Positions 1 to 7,462 of a stretch of 64,000 nucleotides of DNA are shown here, in pieces. A program made the translations under genes and the position numbers. This stretch comes from CF-39 sp035651155 (GTDB lineage Bacteria > Chloroflexota > Limnocylindria > P2-11E), in assembly GCA_035651155.1 (NCBI GenBank), contig DASRGG010000016.1:1-64000 (forward strand), given 5' to 3'. Each line of letters opens with the position of its first letter. Within the stretch, counting starts at the first letter, position 1. Under the pieces are notes generated by a model. The model saw only the letters and a program-made list of their open reading frames with translations. It was not told the origin of the DNA and did no database searches.

Positions 1-1
1 G

Positions 2-199
2 CAGTTCTACATCCGCACCACCGACGTGACCGGCTCGGCCGAGCTGCCCGCCGGCACGGAGATGGTCATGCCCGGCGACAACGTGAATCTGACGATCACG
101 CTCATCACCCCGATCGCCCTGGAGGAAGGGCTGCGCTTCGCCATCCGCGAAGGCGGCCGGACCGTGGGCGCCGGTGTCGTGACGAAGATCCTGGAATAG
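2..199 (+). CDS. tuf: Elongation factor Tu, C-terminal end (partial)
   Basis: Only the last 65 residues of EF-Tu are present; the gene starts before the window. The peptide reads QFYIRTTDVTGSAELP, then the MVMPGDNVNLTI stretch and the usual end GGRTVGAGVVTKILE, which is the third (C-terminal) beta-barrel domain. EF-Tu is the GTPase that delivers aminoacyl-tRNA to the ribosome. It lies 2 nt upstream of rpsJ, the common tuf-rpsJ order at the head of the S10 operon. The GTPase domain is not visible here. Confidence 0.95.
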   Translation, partial: QFYIRTTDVTGSAELPAGTEMVMPGDNVNLTITLITPIALEEGLRFAIREGGRTVGAGVVTKILE

Positions 200-201
200 A
201 G

Positions 202-510
202 ATGGCAAAGCAGCGCATCCGGATCCGACTCAAGGCCTACGACCACAAGCTCATCGACCAGTCCGCGGCGCAGATCGTCGAGACCGCGCAGCGGACCGGG
301 TCGACGGTCACGGGACCTGTCCCGCTGCCGACGCGCATCGAGAAGTTCACCGTGATCAAGAGTCCGTTCATCTACAAGGACTCGCGCGAGCAGTTCGAGA
401 TCCGGACGCACAAGCGGCTCATCGACATCAACGACCCATCCCAGAAGACCGTCGACGCGCTGATGAAGCTCAACCTTCCGGCGGGCGTCGACATCGAGAT
501 CAAGCTCTAA
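202..510 (+). CDS. rpsJ: 30S ribosomal protein S10
   Basis: 102 residues, normal length for S10, from MAKQRIRIRLKAYDHKLID to the end GVDIEIKL. It contains the S10 signature around residues 28-45 (AQRTGSTVTGPVPLPTRIEK) and the conserved IRTHKRLIDI segment. S10 sits in the 30S head and, as NusE, also takes part in transcription antitermination. It is the first gene of the S10 operon here, starting 2 nt after tuf and 13 nt before rplC, so it is co-transcribed with both. Confidence 0.98.
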   Translation: MAKQRIRIRLKAYDHKLIDQSAAQIVETAQRTGSTVTGPVPLPTRIEKFTVIKSPFIYKDSREQFEIRTHKRLIDINDPSQKTVDALMKLNLPAGVDIEIKL

Positions 511-523
511 AGGACGCAGGGAA

Positions 524-1201
524 ATGGCCGAAGAGACGACGACGCAGAACGAGACCGCGACCGGGACGGCGGATGCGCCCGCGATGGCGAAGCCGCTCAT
601 CCTCGGCCGCAAGCTCGGCATGCTCCAGCACTTCAAGGAGGACGGCTCCGTCGTCGCCGCGACGGTGATCGCCGTCGAGTCGAACCTCGTCACCGCGGTG
701 CGCACGAAGGAGAAGGACGGCTACGCGGCCGTCCAGATCGGCTTCGGCGTGGTCCCGGACAAGAAGATGACCAAGGCCGAGCGCGGGCACCTCAAGGACC
801 TGCCCGCGCTCAAGTACCTGCGCGAGGTGCGCGTCGAGGACGTCGACGGCTTCGCGAAGGGCCAGCGCATCGGCCCCGAGCGCTTCGCGGCGGGCGACAA
901 GGTGCACGTGACCGGCACGTCGAAGGGCAAGGGCTTCCAGGGCCCGGTCCACCTGCACCACTTCTCGCGCGGCCCGAAGTCGCACGGCTCCGACCACCTG
1001 CGCCGTCAGGGCTCCGTCGGCTCCGGCACCACGCCGGGCCGCGTGCTCAAGGGGCTGCGGATGGCCGCGCACCAGGGCATGGACCGCGTGACCGTGAAGA
1101 ACCTCGAGGTCCTGCGCGCCGACGGGGAGCGCTCGCTGCTCATCCTGGCCGGCGCGGTCCCGGGGCCGCGCAACTCGATCGTCATGGTGAGGAAGGCCTG
1201 A
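524..1201 (+). CDS. rplC: 50S ribosomal protein L3 with short N-terminal extension
   Basis: 225 residues. The L3 core begins at residue 21 (MAKPLILGRKLGMLQ) and includes GTSKGKGFQG and the HGSDHLRRQGSVG loop that reaches the peptidyl transferase centre. The first 20 residues are Thr/Glu/Ala-rich and not typical of L3; a second in-frame ATG at 584 would give a standard protein. I keep the first ATG because an AGGACGCAGGG stretch lies just upstream of 524. The stop TGA overlaps the rplD ATG by 1 nt, so the two are translationally coupled. Confidence 0.96.
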   Translation: MAEETTTQNETATGTADAPAMAKPLILGRKLGMLQHFKEDGSVVAATVIAVESNLVTAVRTKEKDGYAAVQIGFGVVPDKKMTKAERGHLKDLPALKYLREVRVEDVDGFAKGQRIGPERFAAGDKVHVTGTSKGKGFQGPVHLHHFSRGPKSHGSDHLRRQGSVGSGTTPGRVLKGLRMAAHQGMDRVTVKNLEVLRADGERSLLILAGAVPGPRNSIVMVRKA

Positions 1202-2100
1202 TGCCTGAGAAGAAGACCGCCGCCAAGAAGACGGCGGCGAAGAAGGACACGAAGGCCGCCGCGAAGACGCCGGCGGCCGCGAAGACGCCGGCGAAGAAGG
1301 CCGCGGCCGCGCCCGCCAGGCGCGCGGTCGCGCGTCCGGTCACGCGCGTCGTCCGGCCCGAGGCCGAGCGCGCCCCGCGTCCGGCGCCCGCCCCGCGCGA
1401 GAAGCGTGAGAAGGCCGCGCCGCGCCCGCTCCCCACGGCACCCGCGGGGCACGCGCCGCTCATCGCGGCGGACGGCACCGCGTCCGGATCGCTCGCGCTG
1501 CCCGCGGTGCTCGCGACGCCGGCCAAGCGCTTCGCGACGCTCTTCCAGGCGTTCCTCGCCGCGCGCTCGAACGCGCGGCAGGGGACCGCGGCGACGAAGA
1601 ACCGCGCCCGCGTGTCGGGTGGCGGCGCGAAGCCGTGGCGCCAGAAGGGCACCGGACGCGCGCGCCAAGGCTCGACCCGCTCGCCGCACTGGCGGCACGG
1701 CGGCGTCGTGTTCGGGCCGAACGGCCGCACCTACGACCAGCGCATCCCCGAGAAGATGCGCCGCGCCGCGTTCGCCGAAGCGGTGAGCGCGCGGGCCGCC
1801 GAGGGGCGCGTCCTCGTGCTCGAGGACCTGAAGCTCGACGGCGACCGCCCGCGCACGCGCGACGTCGTCGCCTGGCTCGACAAGATCGGCGACACCGGCT
1901 CGACCGTGCTCGTGTGGAACGAGCTCGACGAGCCGAAGGCCCGCGCGATGGCGAATCTTCAGCAGCTCGAGGTCCGCACCCCCGGCACCCTCCGGCTCGC
2001 GGACGTGCTCGCGTGCGACACGCTCCTGGTCATGCGGCCGGCGCTCGAGGCGCTCGCGGCGCGCGCCGAGATCGGTGCCGCCAAGGCGGTGCACGCATGA
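1201..2100 (+). CDS. rplD: 50S ribosomal protein L4 with long KA/P-rich N-terminal extension
   Basis: 299 residues against about 205 for usual L4. Residues 1-85 are low-complexity (KKTAAKKTAAKKDTKAAAKT, then Arg/Pro/Ala-rich) and resemble histone H1-type tails. The L4 core follows: ARQGTAATKNRARVSGGG, then KPWRQKGTGRARQGSTRS, the extended loop of the exit tunnel. The start overlaps rplC by 1 nt and the stop overlaps rplW by 4 nt (ATGA). Family knowledge: L4 represses the S10 operon in E. coli; no such leader can be judged here. The tail's role is unknown. Confidence 0.97.
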   Translation: MPEKKTAAKKTAAKKDTKAAAKTPAAAKTPAKKAAAAPARRAVARPVTRVVRPEAERAPRPAPAPREKREKAAPRPLPTAPAGHAPLIAADGTASGSLALPAVLATPAKRFATLFQAFLAARSNARQGTAATKNRARVSGGGAKPWRQKGTGRARQGSTRSPHWRHGGVVFGPNGRTYDQRIPEKMRRAAFAEAVSARAAEGRVLVLEDLKLDGDRPRTRDVVAWLDKIGDTGSTVLVWNELDEPKARAMANLQQLEVRTPGTLRLADVLACDTLLVMRPALEALAARAEIGAAKAVHA

Positions 2101-2387
2101 GAGGGTCGCTCGTGCTCCTCCGTCCGGTGATCACCGAGCGCTCGATGAGCCAGACCAACGAGGGCCGCTACACCTTCGCGGTCGCGACCGACGCGACCAA
2201 GCAGGAGATCGCGTCCGCGGTGGCCGAGGTCTTCAAGGTCGACGTGGTCGCGGTGAACACCATCCCGGTGAAGGGCAAGCAGCGCCGGCTCGGCAGGAAG
2301 ATCGGCCGCAAGCCCGACTGGAAGAAGGCCGTCGTCACGGTCGCCAAGGGTCAGAAGATCGAGCGCTACTTCGTGGAGGGCGTCTGA
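2097..2387 (+). CDS. rplW: 50S ribosomal protein L23
   Basis: 96 residues beginning MRGSLVLLRPVITERS, with the L23 motif RPVITERS near the start, the GRYTFAVATDATKQEI strand and the VKGKQRRLGRKIGRKPDWKK loop. L23 lies at the tunnel exit and is the docking site of trigger factor and SRP. I chose the ATG at 2097 because it forms an ATGA overlap with the rplD stop and gives the standard length; the open frame continues upstream only as out-of-frame rplD sequence. The stop overlaps rplB by 1 nt. Confidence 0.97.
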   Translation: MRGSLVLLRPVITERSMSQTNEGRYTFAVATDATKQEIASAVAEVFKVDVVAVNTIPVKGKQRRLGRKIGRKPDWKKAVVTVAKGQKIERYFVEGV

Positions 2388-3226
2388 TGCCGTTGAAGCA
2401 ATACAAGGCGACGTCGCCGGTACGCCGCTTCCGGCAGTCGGCGTCGTTCGCCGAGATCACCAGGGGCAAGAAGCCCGAGCGCTCGCTCACCGAGCGGAAG
2501 CTGCGTCACGCCGGCCGCAACGCGATCGGTCGCGTCACCACGCGTCACCGCGGCGGCGGCGAGAAGCGCAACTACCGCCTGGTCGACTTCAAGCGCAACA
2601 AGGACGGGATCCCGGCCAAGGTGACCGCGATCGAGTACGACCCGAACCGCTCGGCGCGCCTCGCGCTGCTCGTGTACCGCGACGGCGAGAAGCGCTACAT
2701 CCTCGCGCCGAACGACCTCAAGGTCGGCGACACCGTCGTGTCCGGCCCGGAGGCCGAGGCGCGCGTGGGGAACTGCCTGCCGCTCGAGCACATCCCGACC
2801 GGCACGACGATCCACGGCGTCGAGCTCCAGCCGGGTCGCGGCGCGCAGCTCGTGCGCGCGGCGGGCGGCGCGGCGCAGCTCGTGGCGAAGGAAGGCGAGT
2901 ACGCCCAGATCCGTCTGCCCTCGGGCGGCATCCGCGTCGTGCAGGTGCGCTGCCGCGCGACGGTCGGACAGCTCGGCAACGTCGAGCACGAGAACCGCAA
3001 GATCGGCGGCGCGGGCCATCGCCGGCGCATGGGCTGGCGTCCCGCGGTGCGCGGCGTCGTGATGTCGCCGCGCGACCACCCGCACGGTGGCGGCGAGGCG
3101 AAGTCGCCGGTCGGCGGCATGGCGCAGACGCCGTGGGGCAAGCCGGCCATGGGCCTCAAGACCCGCAAGAACCCGCGCACCGATCGGTTCGTGACGGCGC
3201 GGCCGAAGAAGAGGAAGAGCAAATAG
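2387..3226 (+). CDS. rplB: 50S ribosomal protein L2
   Basis: 279 residues, normal for L2: MPLKQYKATSPVRRF, the TTRHRGGGEKRNYRLVDF segment, and near the C-terminus the DHPHGGGE loop with the histidine needed for peptidyl transfer and subunit association. The residues around that loop read MSPRDHPHGGGEAKSPVGG rather than the common NPVDHPHGGGEGR, a slightly unusual version. ATG 2387 overlaps the rplW stop (TGATG). The gene ends at 3226 and is followed by an 89-nt hairpin-bearing spacer, whereas nearly all other junctions in the operon overlap. Confidence 0.98.
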   Translation: MPLKQYKATSPVRRFRQSASFAEITRGKKPERSLTERKLRHAGRNAIGRVTTRHRGGGEKRNYRLVDFKRNKDGIPAKVTAIEYDPNRSARLALLVYRDGEKRYILAPNDLKVGDTVVSGPEAEARVGNCLPLEHIPTGTTIHGVELQPGRGAQLVRAAGGAAQLVAKEGEYAQIRLPSGGIRVVQVRCRATVGQLGNVEHENRKIGGAGHRRRMGWRPAVRGVVMSPRDHPHGGGEAKSPVGGMAQTPWGKPAMGLKTRKNPRTDRFVTARPKKRKSK

Positions 3227-3315
3227 ATGAGACGAACGAGGAGCAGCTTCGCTGCGACGAGTGAGTCCGACCGCCGGGGCGCGTCTCCCCGGCGCAGCCG
3301 GGAGATCGAACAGGT
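3227..3315 (+). promoter_or_regulatory. Structured leader element, copy A (before rpsS)
   Basis: 89-nt spacer between rplB and rpsS. It has a 5' hairpin GCAGC-TTC-GCTGC (3243-3255). Two mutually exclusive 3' hairpins follow: CGCCGGGG pairing with CCCCGGCG (3272-3279/3287-3294), or CTCCCCGGC pairing with GCCGGGAG (3285-3293/3297-3304, one bulged C). The second hides the only good Shine-Dalgarno (GGGAG, 3300-3304) of rpsS, 11 nt before its ATG. The same layout recurs before rpsE and adk. The pairings are seen directly; a translational switch is inference. Confidence 0.6.
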
Positions 3316-3639
3316 ATGAGCCGATCGGTACGTAAGGGCCCGTACGTCCATCCCTCGCTCTTGAAGCGCATCGAGACGATGAACCAGCGGAACGAGAAGA
3401 AGGTCGTGAAGACCTGGTCGCGCGCGTCCGTCATCCTCCCGGCGATGGTGGGTCACACCATCGGCGTGCACGACGGCCGCCGCCACATCCCGGTCTTCAT
3501 CACCGAGAACATGGTCGGCCACAAGCTCGGCGAGTTCGCGCCCACGCGTACGTTCAAGGGCCACGGCCGCGGCGCCGCCGCGGAGACCGTCGCGAGCGTG
3601 GCGCCGGTGGCGCCGGCCGCGGGCCGGCCGGGGGCATGA
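3316..3639 (+). CDS. rpsS: 30S ribosomal protein S19 with Ala/Pro C-terminal tail
   Basis: 107 residues; usual S19 is about 93. The core MSRSVRKGPYVHPSLLKRIE, the KTWSRASVILPAMVGHTI segment and the GHKLGEFAPTRTFKGH signature are intact; S19 forms the 30S head next to S13. Residues from about 92 on (AAAETVASVAPVAPAAG) are an extra Ala/Pro-rich tail. The start is the first ATG after the structured leader and the predicted ribosome-binding site lies inside that leader's last hairpin. The stop overlaps rplV (ATGA). Confidence 0.97.
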   Translation: MSRSVRKGPYVHPSLLKRIETMNQRNEKKVVKTWSRASVILPAMVGHTIGVHDGRRHIPVFITENMVGHKLGEFAPTRTFKGHGRGAAAETVASVAPVAPAAGRPGA

Positions 3640-3986
3640 GCATGGAAGTGAAGGCCACCGCGAAGTTCCAGCGGTTCTCGCCGCGCAAGGCGCGTCTCGT
3701 CACCGACCTCATCACCGGGAAGTCGGCGTCGGACGCGATCGCGATCCTCGAGCACCTCCCCAAGGGGAGCGCGCTGCCGATCGGCCGCGTGGTGCGCTCG
3801 GCGGTCGCGAACGCGGAGAACAACTTCAACATGACGCTCGAGAACCTGTACGTGAAGCGCGCGATCGCCGACGAAGGTCCGCGCATGAAGCGGGTGTGGT
3901 ACCGGGGCCGCGGCCGGCGCGACATCAAGCTGCGGCGCACCAGCCACATCACGATCGTCGTCGACGAGAAGGGAGGCGCTCGCTAA
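3636..3986 (+). CDS. rplV: 50S ribosomal protein L22
   Basis: 116 residues, standard for L22. FQRFSPRKARLVTDLITGKS at the start is the family signature, and the beta-hairpin MKRVWYRGRGRRDIKLRR near the C-terminus is the tunnel-lining loop where macrolide-resistance changes occur. The ATG at 3636 gives a 4-nt overlap with rpsS; a second ATG at 3642 (MEVKATAK) is possible and would remove two residues. The stop TAA shares its last A with the rpsC ATG. Confidence 0.97.
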   Translation: MSMEVKATAKFQRFSPRKARLVTDLITGKSASDAIAILEHLPKGSALPIGRVVRSAVANAENNFNMTLENLYVKRAIADEGPRMKRVWYRGRGRRDIKLRRTSHITIVVDEKGGAR

Positions 3987-4744
3987 TGGGTCAGAAGACG
4001 CATCCACACGGGTTCCGCCTTGGGTTCACCAAGACCTGGAACGCGAAGTGGTACGCGAACAAGAAGAACTACCGCGAGCTCCTGAAGGAGGACGTCTCCA
4101 TCCGCAACGCGATCCGCTCGCGCCTCCGCGACGCGGCGATCGCGCGGATCGACATCGAGCGCTCGACGAACCAGGTCACCGTGACGATCCACACCGCGAA
4201 GCCGGGCGTGGTCATCGGCAAGGGTGGCGCGAAGGTCGAGGAGCTCCGCCAGGTGCTCGGCAAGACCACGGGCAAGGCGGTGAAGGTCAACATCTTCGAG
4301 ATCCGCTTCCCCGAGGTCGACGCGAACCTCATCGCCGAGAACGTCGCGCAGCAGCTCGAGCGGCGCGTGTCGTTCCGCAAGGTGCTGAAGCAGACCGTGC
4401 AGCGCGCGATGAAGTCGGGCGCGAAGGGCGTGCGCGTCGCGGTGGCCGGCCGTCTCGGCGGCGCCGAGATGAGCCGCCGCGAGTGGGAGCGCGAAGGCCG
4501 CGTCCCGCTGCACACGCTCCGTGGCGACATCGACTTCGGCCGGGCGATCGCGAAGACGACGTACGGCACGATCGGCGTGAAGGCGTGGATCTACCGCGGC
4601 GACATCGAGCCCGCGCCGCGCCAGGTCGCGCAGAGCACGCAGGGCATCGCGTCGCGTCCGGCGGCGCCGCCGGCGCCGCCCGCGGTACCGGCGCCGCCCG
4701 CCCCCGCACCCGCGGCACCTGCCGCCGGGACCGGAGCGGTCTGA
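3986..4744 (+). CDS. rpsC: 30S ribosomal protein S3 with Pro/Ala C-terminal tail
   Basis: 252 residues; usual S3 is 210-235. MGQKTHPHGFRLGFTKTWNA opens the protein, the KH domain is around GVVIGKGGAKVEELRQ (residues 72-90), and the C-terminal RGDIDFGRAIAKTTYGTIGV signature is present. S3 lines the mRNA entry channel. The last 35 residues are a Pro/Ala repeat (AAPPAPPAVPAPPAPAPAAP), part of a pattern of added tails in this operon. The start overlaps rplV (TAATG) and the stop overlaps rplP (TGATG). Confidence 0.97.
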   Translation: MGQKTHPHGFRLGFTKTWNAKWYANKKNYRELLKEDVSIRNAIRSRLRDAAIARIDIERSTNQVTVTIHTAKPGVVIGKGGAKVEELRQVLGKTTGKAVKVNIFEIRFPEVDANLIAENVAQQLERRVSFRKVLKQTVQRAMKSGAKGVRVAVAGRLGGAEMSRREWEREGRVPLHTLRGDIDFGRAIAKTTYGTIGVKAWIYRGDIEPAPRQVAQSTQGIASRPAAPPAPPAVPAPPAPAPAAPAAGTGAV

Positions 4745-5190
4745 TGCTGCAGCCGAAGCGACTGAAGCACCGGAAGTTCCAGCGCGGCCGCATGAAGGGT
4801 CATGCCATCGCCGGCGGGACGATGCACTTCGGCGACTACGCGCTGCAGGCGCAGGAGCCGTGCTGGATGACGGCGCGGCAGATCGAGGCCGCGCGGCGCG
4901 CCATCGTCCACCACTTCAAGCGTGGTGGAAAGGTGTGGATCCGCGTGTTCCCCGACAAGCCGGTCACGAAGAAGCCCGCCGAGGTCCGCATGGGCTCCGG
5001 GAAGGGCGCGCCGGATCACTGGGTCGCGGTCGTTCGGCCCGGAAAGGTCCTGTTCGAGGTCGCGGGCGTGGACCACGCGCTCGCGAAGGAAGCCCTGCGC
5101 CTCGCGGCGTACAAGCTCCCGATCAAGACGAAGTTCCTGGTACGAGAGGGTGAGAGCAGTGCAACTGAAGGACATGCGGCGGCTGTCTGA
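4744..5190 (+). CDS. rplP: 50S ribosomal protein L16
   Basis: 148 residues beginning MLQPKRLKHRKFQRGRMKG, an L16 hallmark, with RQIEAARRAIVHHFKRGGKV, the RVFPDKPVTKKPAEVRMGSG signature and KLPIKTKF. L16 organises the A-site region of 23S rRNA. The start ATG overlaps the rpsC stop by 1 nt. The C-terminal 10 residues (GESSATEGHAAAV) run on past the usual end and overlap the start of rpmC by about 30 nt, an unusually long overlap for this operon. Confidence 0.97.
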   Translation: MLQPKRLKHRKFQRGRMKGHAIAGGTMHFGDYALQAQEPCWMTARQIEAARRAIVHHFKRGGKVWIRVFPDKPVTKKPAEVRMGSGKGAPDHWVAVVRPGKVLFEVAGVDHALAKEALRLAAYKLPIKTKFLVREGESSATEGHAAAV

Positions 5191-5374
5191 CAACGAGCTC
5201 GCGGACGAGCTGCGGACCGCGAAGGAGGCGCTCTTCGACCTCCGGTTCAAGCTGGCCACCCGCCAGCTGAAGAACTACCGCGAGCTGCCCGCCGCGCGCC
5301 GGAACATGGCCCGCCTGCTCACGGTGATGGCGGAGCGTCAGGACGCGAACGAGCGTGAGGCTGCGAATGGCTGA
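5159..5374 (+). CDS. rpmC: 50S ribosomal protein L29
   Basis: 71 residues with the L29 pattern MQLKDMRRLSDNELADELRT followed by KEALFDLRFKLATRQLKN, a two-helix hairpin that sits at the tunnel exit. I selected the GTG at 5159 since it matches the family N-terminus and has AGAGGG 8 nt upstream; a GTG at 5150 would add three residues. The gene overlaps the end of rplP and its stop lies 5 nt inside the start of rpsQ. Confidence 0.9.
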   Translation: MQLKDMRRLSDNELADELRTAKEALFDLRFKLATRQLKNYRELPAARRNMARLLTVMAERQDANEREAANG

Positions 5375-5999
5375 GAAGACGACCACGAAGAAGACGACCG
5401 CGACGAAAGCGACGGCCGCCAGGAAGACGACCGCCGCGAAGTCGACAGCGACGAGGACGGCCGCGAAGAAGACGACCGCGGCCCGCGCCGCCGCGCCCGC
5501 GAAGCCGGCGGCGGCGGTCGCCGCCGTGACCGCGGCGCGCAAGACCGCCGCGAGCGTGCGCAAGCGCACCGCCGCGACGGTCGCGCGCGGCGCCGTGACC
5601 GCCGGCGAGGCCGCGACGGGCTGGCGCCGCTTCCGCCGCAAGACGAAGGTCGGCGTGGTCGTCTCGGCCAAGCAGCCGAAGACCGTGATCGTCACGGTCG
5701 GCCGCATGCGCGAGCACCCGCTCTACAAGAAGGTCGTCCGCCTGCGCAAGCGGTTCGCCGCTCACGACGAGGCGGGCGACGTGCGCGAGGGCGACCTCGT
5801 GCGCATCCAGGAGAGCCGGCCGTACAGCGCGACGAAGCGCTGGCGCGTCGTCGAGGTCCTCTCGCGGGCGGGCGAGGCCGGTGCGGCCGCGCCGCGCGTC
5901 GCGGACATCGAGAAGGCGCTCGAGCAGGCCGAGGGCGTCGCCGAGCTCATCGCCAAGCCCGCGAGCGAGCGTGCCGAGGAAAGCGAGGCCGAGGCATGA
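5367..5999 (+). CDS. rpsQ: 30S ribosomal protein S17 with very long KTA-rich N-terminal and acidic C-terminal extensions
   Basis: 210 residues against about 85 for normal S17. The core spans roughly residues 88-165 (KTKVGVVVSAKQPKTVIVTV, HPLYKKVVRLRKRFAAHDE, VRIQESRPYSATKRWRV), the canonical OB fold that binds 16S rRNA early in assembly. Residues 1-87 are a Lys/Thr/Ala tail (KTTTKKTTATKATAARK) like a linker-histone tail, and residues 170-210 are Ala/Glu-rich. ATG 5367 is used (an ATG at 5355 is also in frame). It is the most extended ribosomal protein in this operon. Confidence 0.95.
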   Translation: MAEKTTTKKTTATKATAARKTTAAKSTATRTAAKKTTAARAAAPAKPAAAVAAVTAARKTAASVRKRTAATVARGAVTAGEAATGWRRFRRKTKVGVVVSAKQPKTVIVTVGRMREHPLYKKVVRLRKRFAAHDEAGDVREGDLVRIQESRPYSATKRWRVVEVLSRAGEAGAAAPRVADIEKALEQAEGVAELIAKPASERAEESEAEA

Positions 6000-6364
6000 T
6001 CCGGCCCTACACCCGCGTCCGCGTCGCCGACAACAGCGGCGCCCGCGAGATCTCCGTCATCCGCGTGCTCGGATCGTCGACCGGCACGACCGCCTCCATC
6101 GGCGACGTGATCATCGCGACGGTCAAGAACGCCATCCCGAACGCGGGTGTGAAGAAGGGCGAGGTCGTGCGCGCGGTCGTCGTGCGCCAGACCAAGGAGT
6201 ACCGCCGCGCCGACGGCTCCTTCATCCGCTTCGACGACAACGCGGCCGTCCTGCTCAATCCGCAGAACCAGCCGCGCGGGACGCGCATCTTCGGGCCCGT
6301 CGCGCGCGAGCTTCGCGAGCGCAACTTCATGAAGATCGTCTCGCTGGCCCCGGAGGTCCTCTAG
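5996..6364 (+). CDS. rplN: 50S ribosomal protein L14
   Basis: 122 residues, exact family length. MIRPYTRVRVADNSGAREIS at the start, GDVIIATVKNAIPNAGVKKG and IFGPVARELRERNFMKIVSL at the end are the L14 signatures. L14 forms an inter-subunit bridge and is the binding site of RsfS. It starts the spc part of the cluster, overlapping rpsQ by 4 nt (ATGA), and its stop TAG shares a G with the GTG start of rplX. Confidence 0.98.
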   Translation: MIRPYTRVRVADNSGAREISVIRVLGSSTGTTASIGDVIIATVKNAIPNAGVKKGEVVRAVVVRQTKEYRRADGSFIRFDDNAAVLLNPQNQPRGTRIFGPVARELRERNFMKIVSLAPEVL

Positions 6365-6702
6365 TGCCTGTGAATCTGAAGGTCCGCAAGGGCGACGAGG
6401 TGATGGTCATCGCGGGCAAGGACCGCGGCAAGCGCGGAAAGGTGCAGGAAGTGCGCCCGTCCGAGGGCACCGTCGTCGTCGCCGGCCTGAACATCGCCAA
6501 GCGCCACCGGAAGCCGAACCCGTCCAAGAACGACAAGGGCGGGATCATCGAGCAGCCCATGCCGCTCGCGGCCGGAAAGGTCATGGTCGTCTGCCCGCAC
6601 TGCGGCAAGCCCACGCGCGTCGGCCACCGCGCCGACGAGGACACCAAGGAGCGCGTGTGCAAGCGCTGCGGCGAGCCGATCGTCGTCGAGGAGAAGTCCT
6701 GA
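6364..6702 (+). CDS. rplX: 50S ribosomal protein L24 (CXXC/CXXC form)
   Basis: 112 residues with the KOW motif near the N-terminus (KGDEVMVIAGKDRGKRGKVQ) and GGIIEQPMPL. The C-terminal half holds two CXXC pairs, CPHCGKPTRVGH and CKRCGEP, a probable zinc site found in many non-proteobacterial L24 proteins. The GTG at 6364 directly overlaps the rplN stop (TAGTG); a GTG two codons later is an alternative. The stop TGA overlaps the rplE ATG. Confidence 0.96.
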   Translation: MPVNLKVRKGDEVMVIAGKDRGKRGKVQEVRPSEGTVVVAGLNIAKRHRKPNPSKNDKGGIIEQPMPLAAGKVMVVCPHCGKPTRVGHRADEDTKERVCKRCGEPIVVEEKS

Positions 6703-7259
6703 TGCCCATCGCCAGCGCGCTCAAGGAGCGCTACGACACCGCGGTCCGTGACGAGCTGCGCAAGCAGTTCAGCTACGACAACGTGATGCGCATCCCGCGC
6801 ATCGAGAAGGTCGTGGTGAACATCGGCATGGGCGAGGCCATCGGCAACGGCAAGGCGATGGACGCGGCCGCGGCCGACCTCGCGGCCATCACCGGGCAGC
6901 GTCCGGTGGTCACGAAGTCCAAGAAGGCCATCGCGAACTTCCGCCTGCGCATCGGGATGCCCATCGGGCTGAAGGTGACGCTGCGCGGCGAGCGCATGTG
7001 GCACTTCCTCGAGAAGCTCGTGACCGTCGCGCTCCCGCGCATCCGCGACTTCCAGGGCGTGCCGGACCGGAGCTTCGACGGGCGCGGCAACTTCTCGCTC
7101 GGCCTCAAGGAGCAGCTCGTGTTCCCCGAGATCGACTACGACAAGATCGATCGTCTGCGCGGCATGGAGATCACCATCGTCACGACGGCGAAGACGGATG
7201 AGGAGGCGCGCGCGTTGCTGCGCGGCCTCGGCATGCCGTTCCGCCGCGCGTCGTCGTAA
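6702..7259 (+). CDS. rplE: 50S ribosomal protein L5
   Basis: 185 residues, normal length. RIPRIEKVVVNIGMGEAIGN is the family signature; GQRPVVTKSKKAIANFRLR and FDGRGNFSLGLKEQLVFPEI are also present. L5 binds 5S rRNA and contacts the P-site tRNA. ATG 6702 overlaps the rplX stop by 1 nt. It is followed 10 nt later by rpsN with GGAGCGGG as ribosome-binding site. Confidence 0.98.
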   Translation: MPIASALKERYDTAVRDELRKQFSYDNVMRIPRIEKVVVNIGMGEAIGNGKAMDAAAADLAAITGQRPVVTKSKKAIANFRLRIGMPIGLKVTLRGERMWHFLEKLVTVALPRIRDFQGVPDRSFDGRGNFSLGLKEQLVFPEIDYDKIDRLRGMEITIVTTAKTDEEARALLRGLGMPFRRASS

Positions 7260-7269
7260 GGGAGCGGGA

Positions 7270-7455
7270 ATGGCGAAGAAGAGCCTCATCAACAAGTCGC
7301 AGCGCGCGCCGAAGTACAAGGTGCAGGCGTACCACCGCTGCCAGGTGTGCGGCCGCGCGCGCGGGTACATGCGCAAGTTCGGGCTGTGCCGCATCTGCTT
7401 CCGCGAGCGCGCGCTCCAGGGCGAGCTTCCCGGCGTGACGAAGTCCAGCTGGTAG
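7270..7455 (+). CDS. rpsN: 30S ribosomal protein S14, zinc-binding type
   Basis: 61 residues, the short zinc-binding S14 form: MAKKSLINKSQR, then CQVCGRARGYMRKFGLCRIC with two CXXC pairs, then FRERALQGELPGVTKSSW, the conserved end. S14 is a late-assembling 30S head protein. The start ATG at 7270 has GGAGCGGG 2 nt upstream. Zinc-free, longer S14 copies exist in other bacteria; none is seen in this window. Confidence 0.98.
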   Translation: MAKKSLINKSQRAPKYKVQAYHRCQVCGRARGYMRKFGLCRICFRERALQGELPGVTKSSW

Positions 7456-7462
7456 GTAAGAG

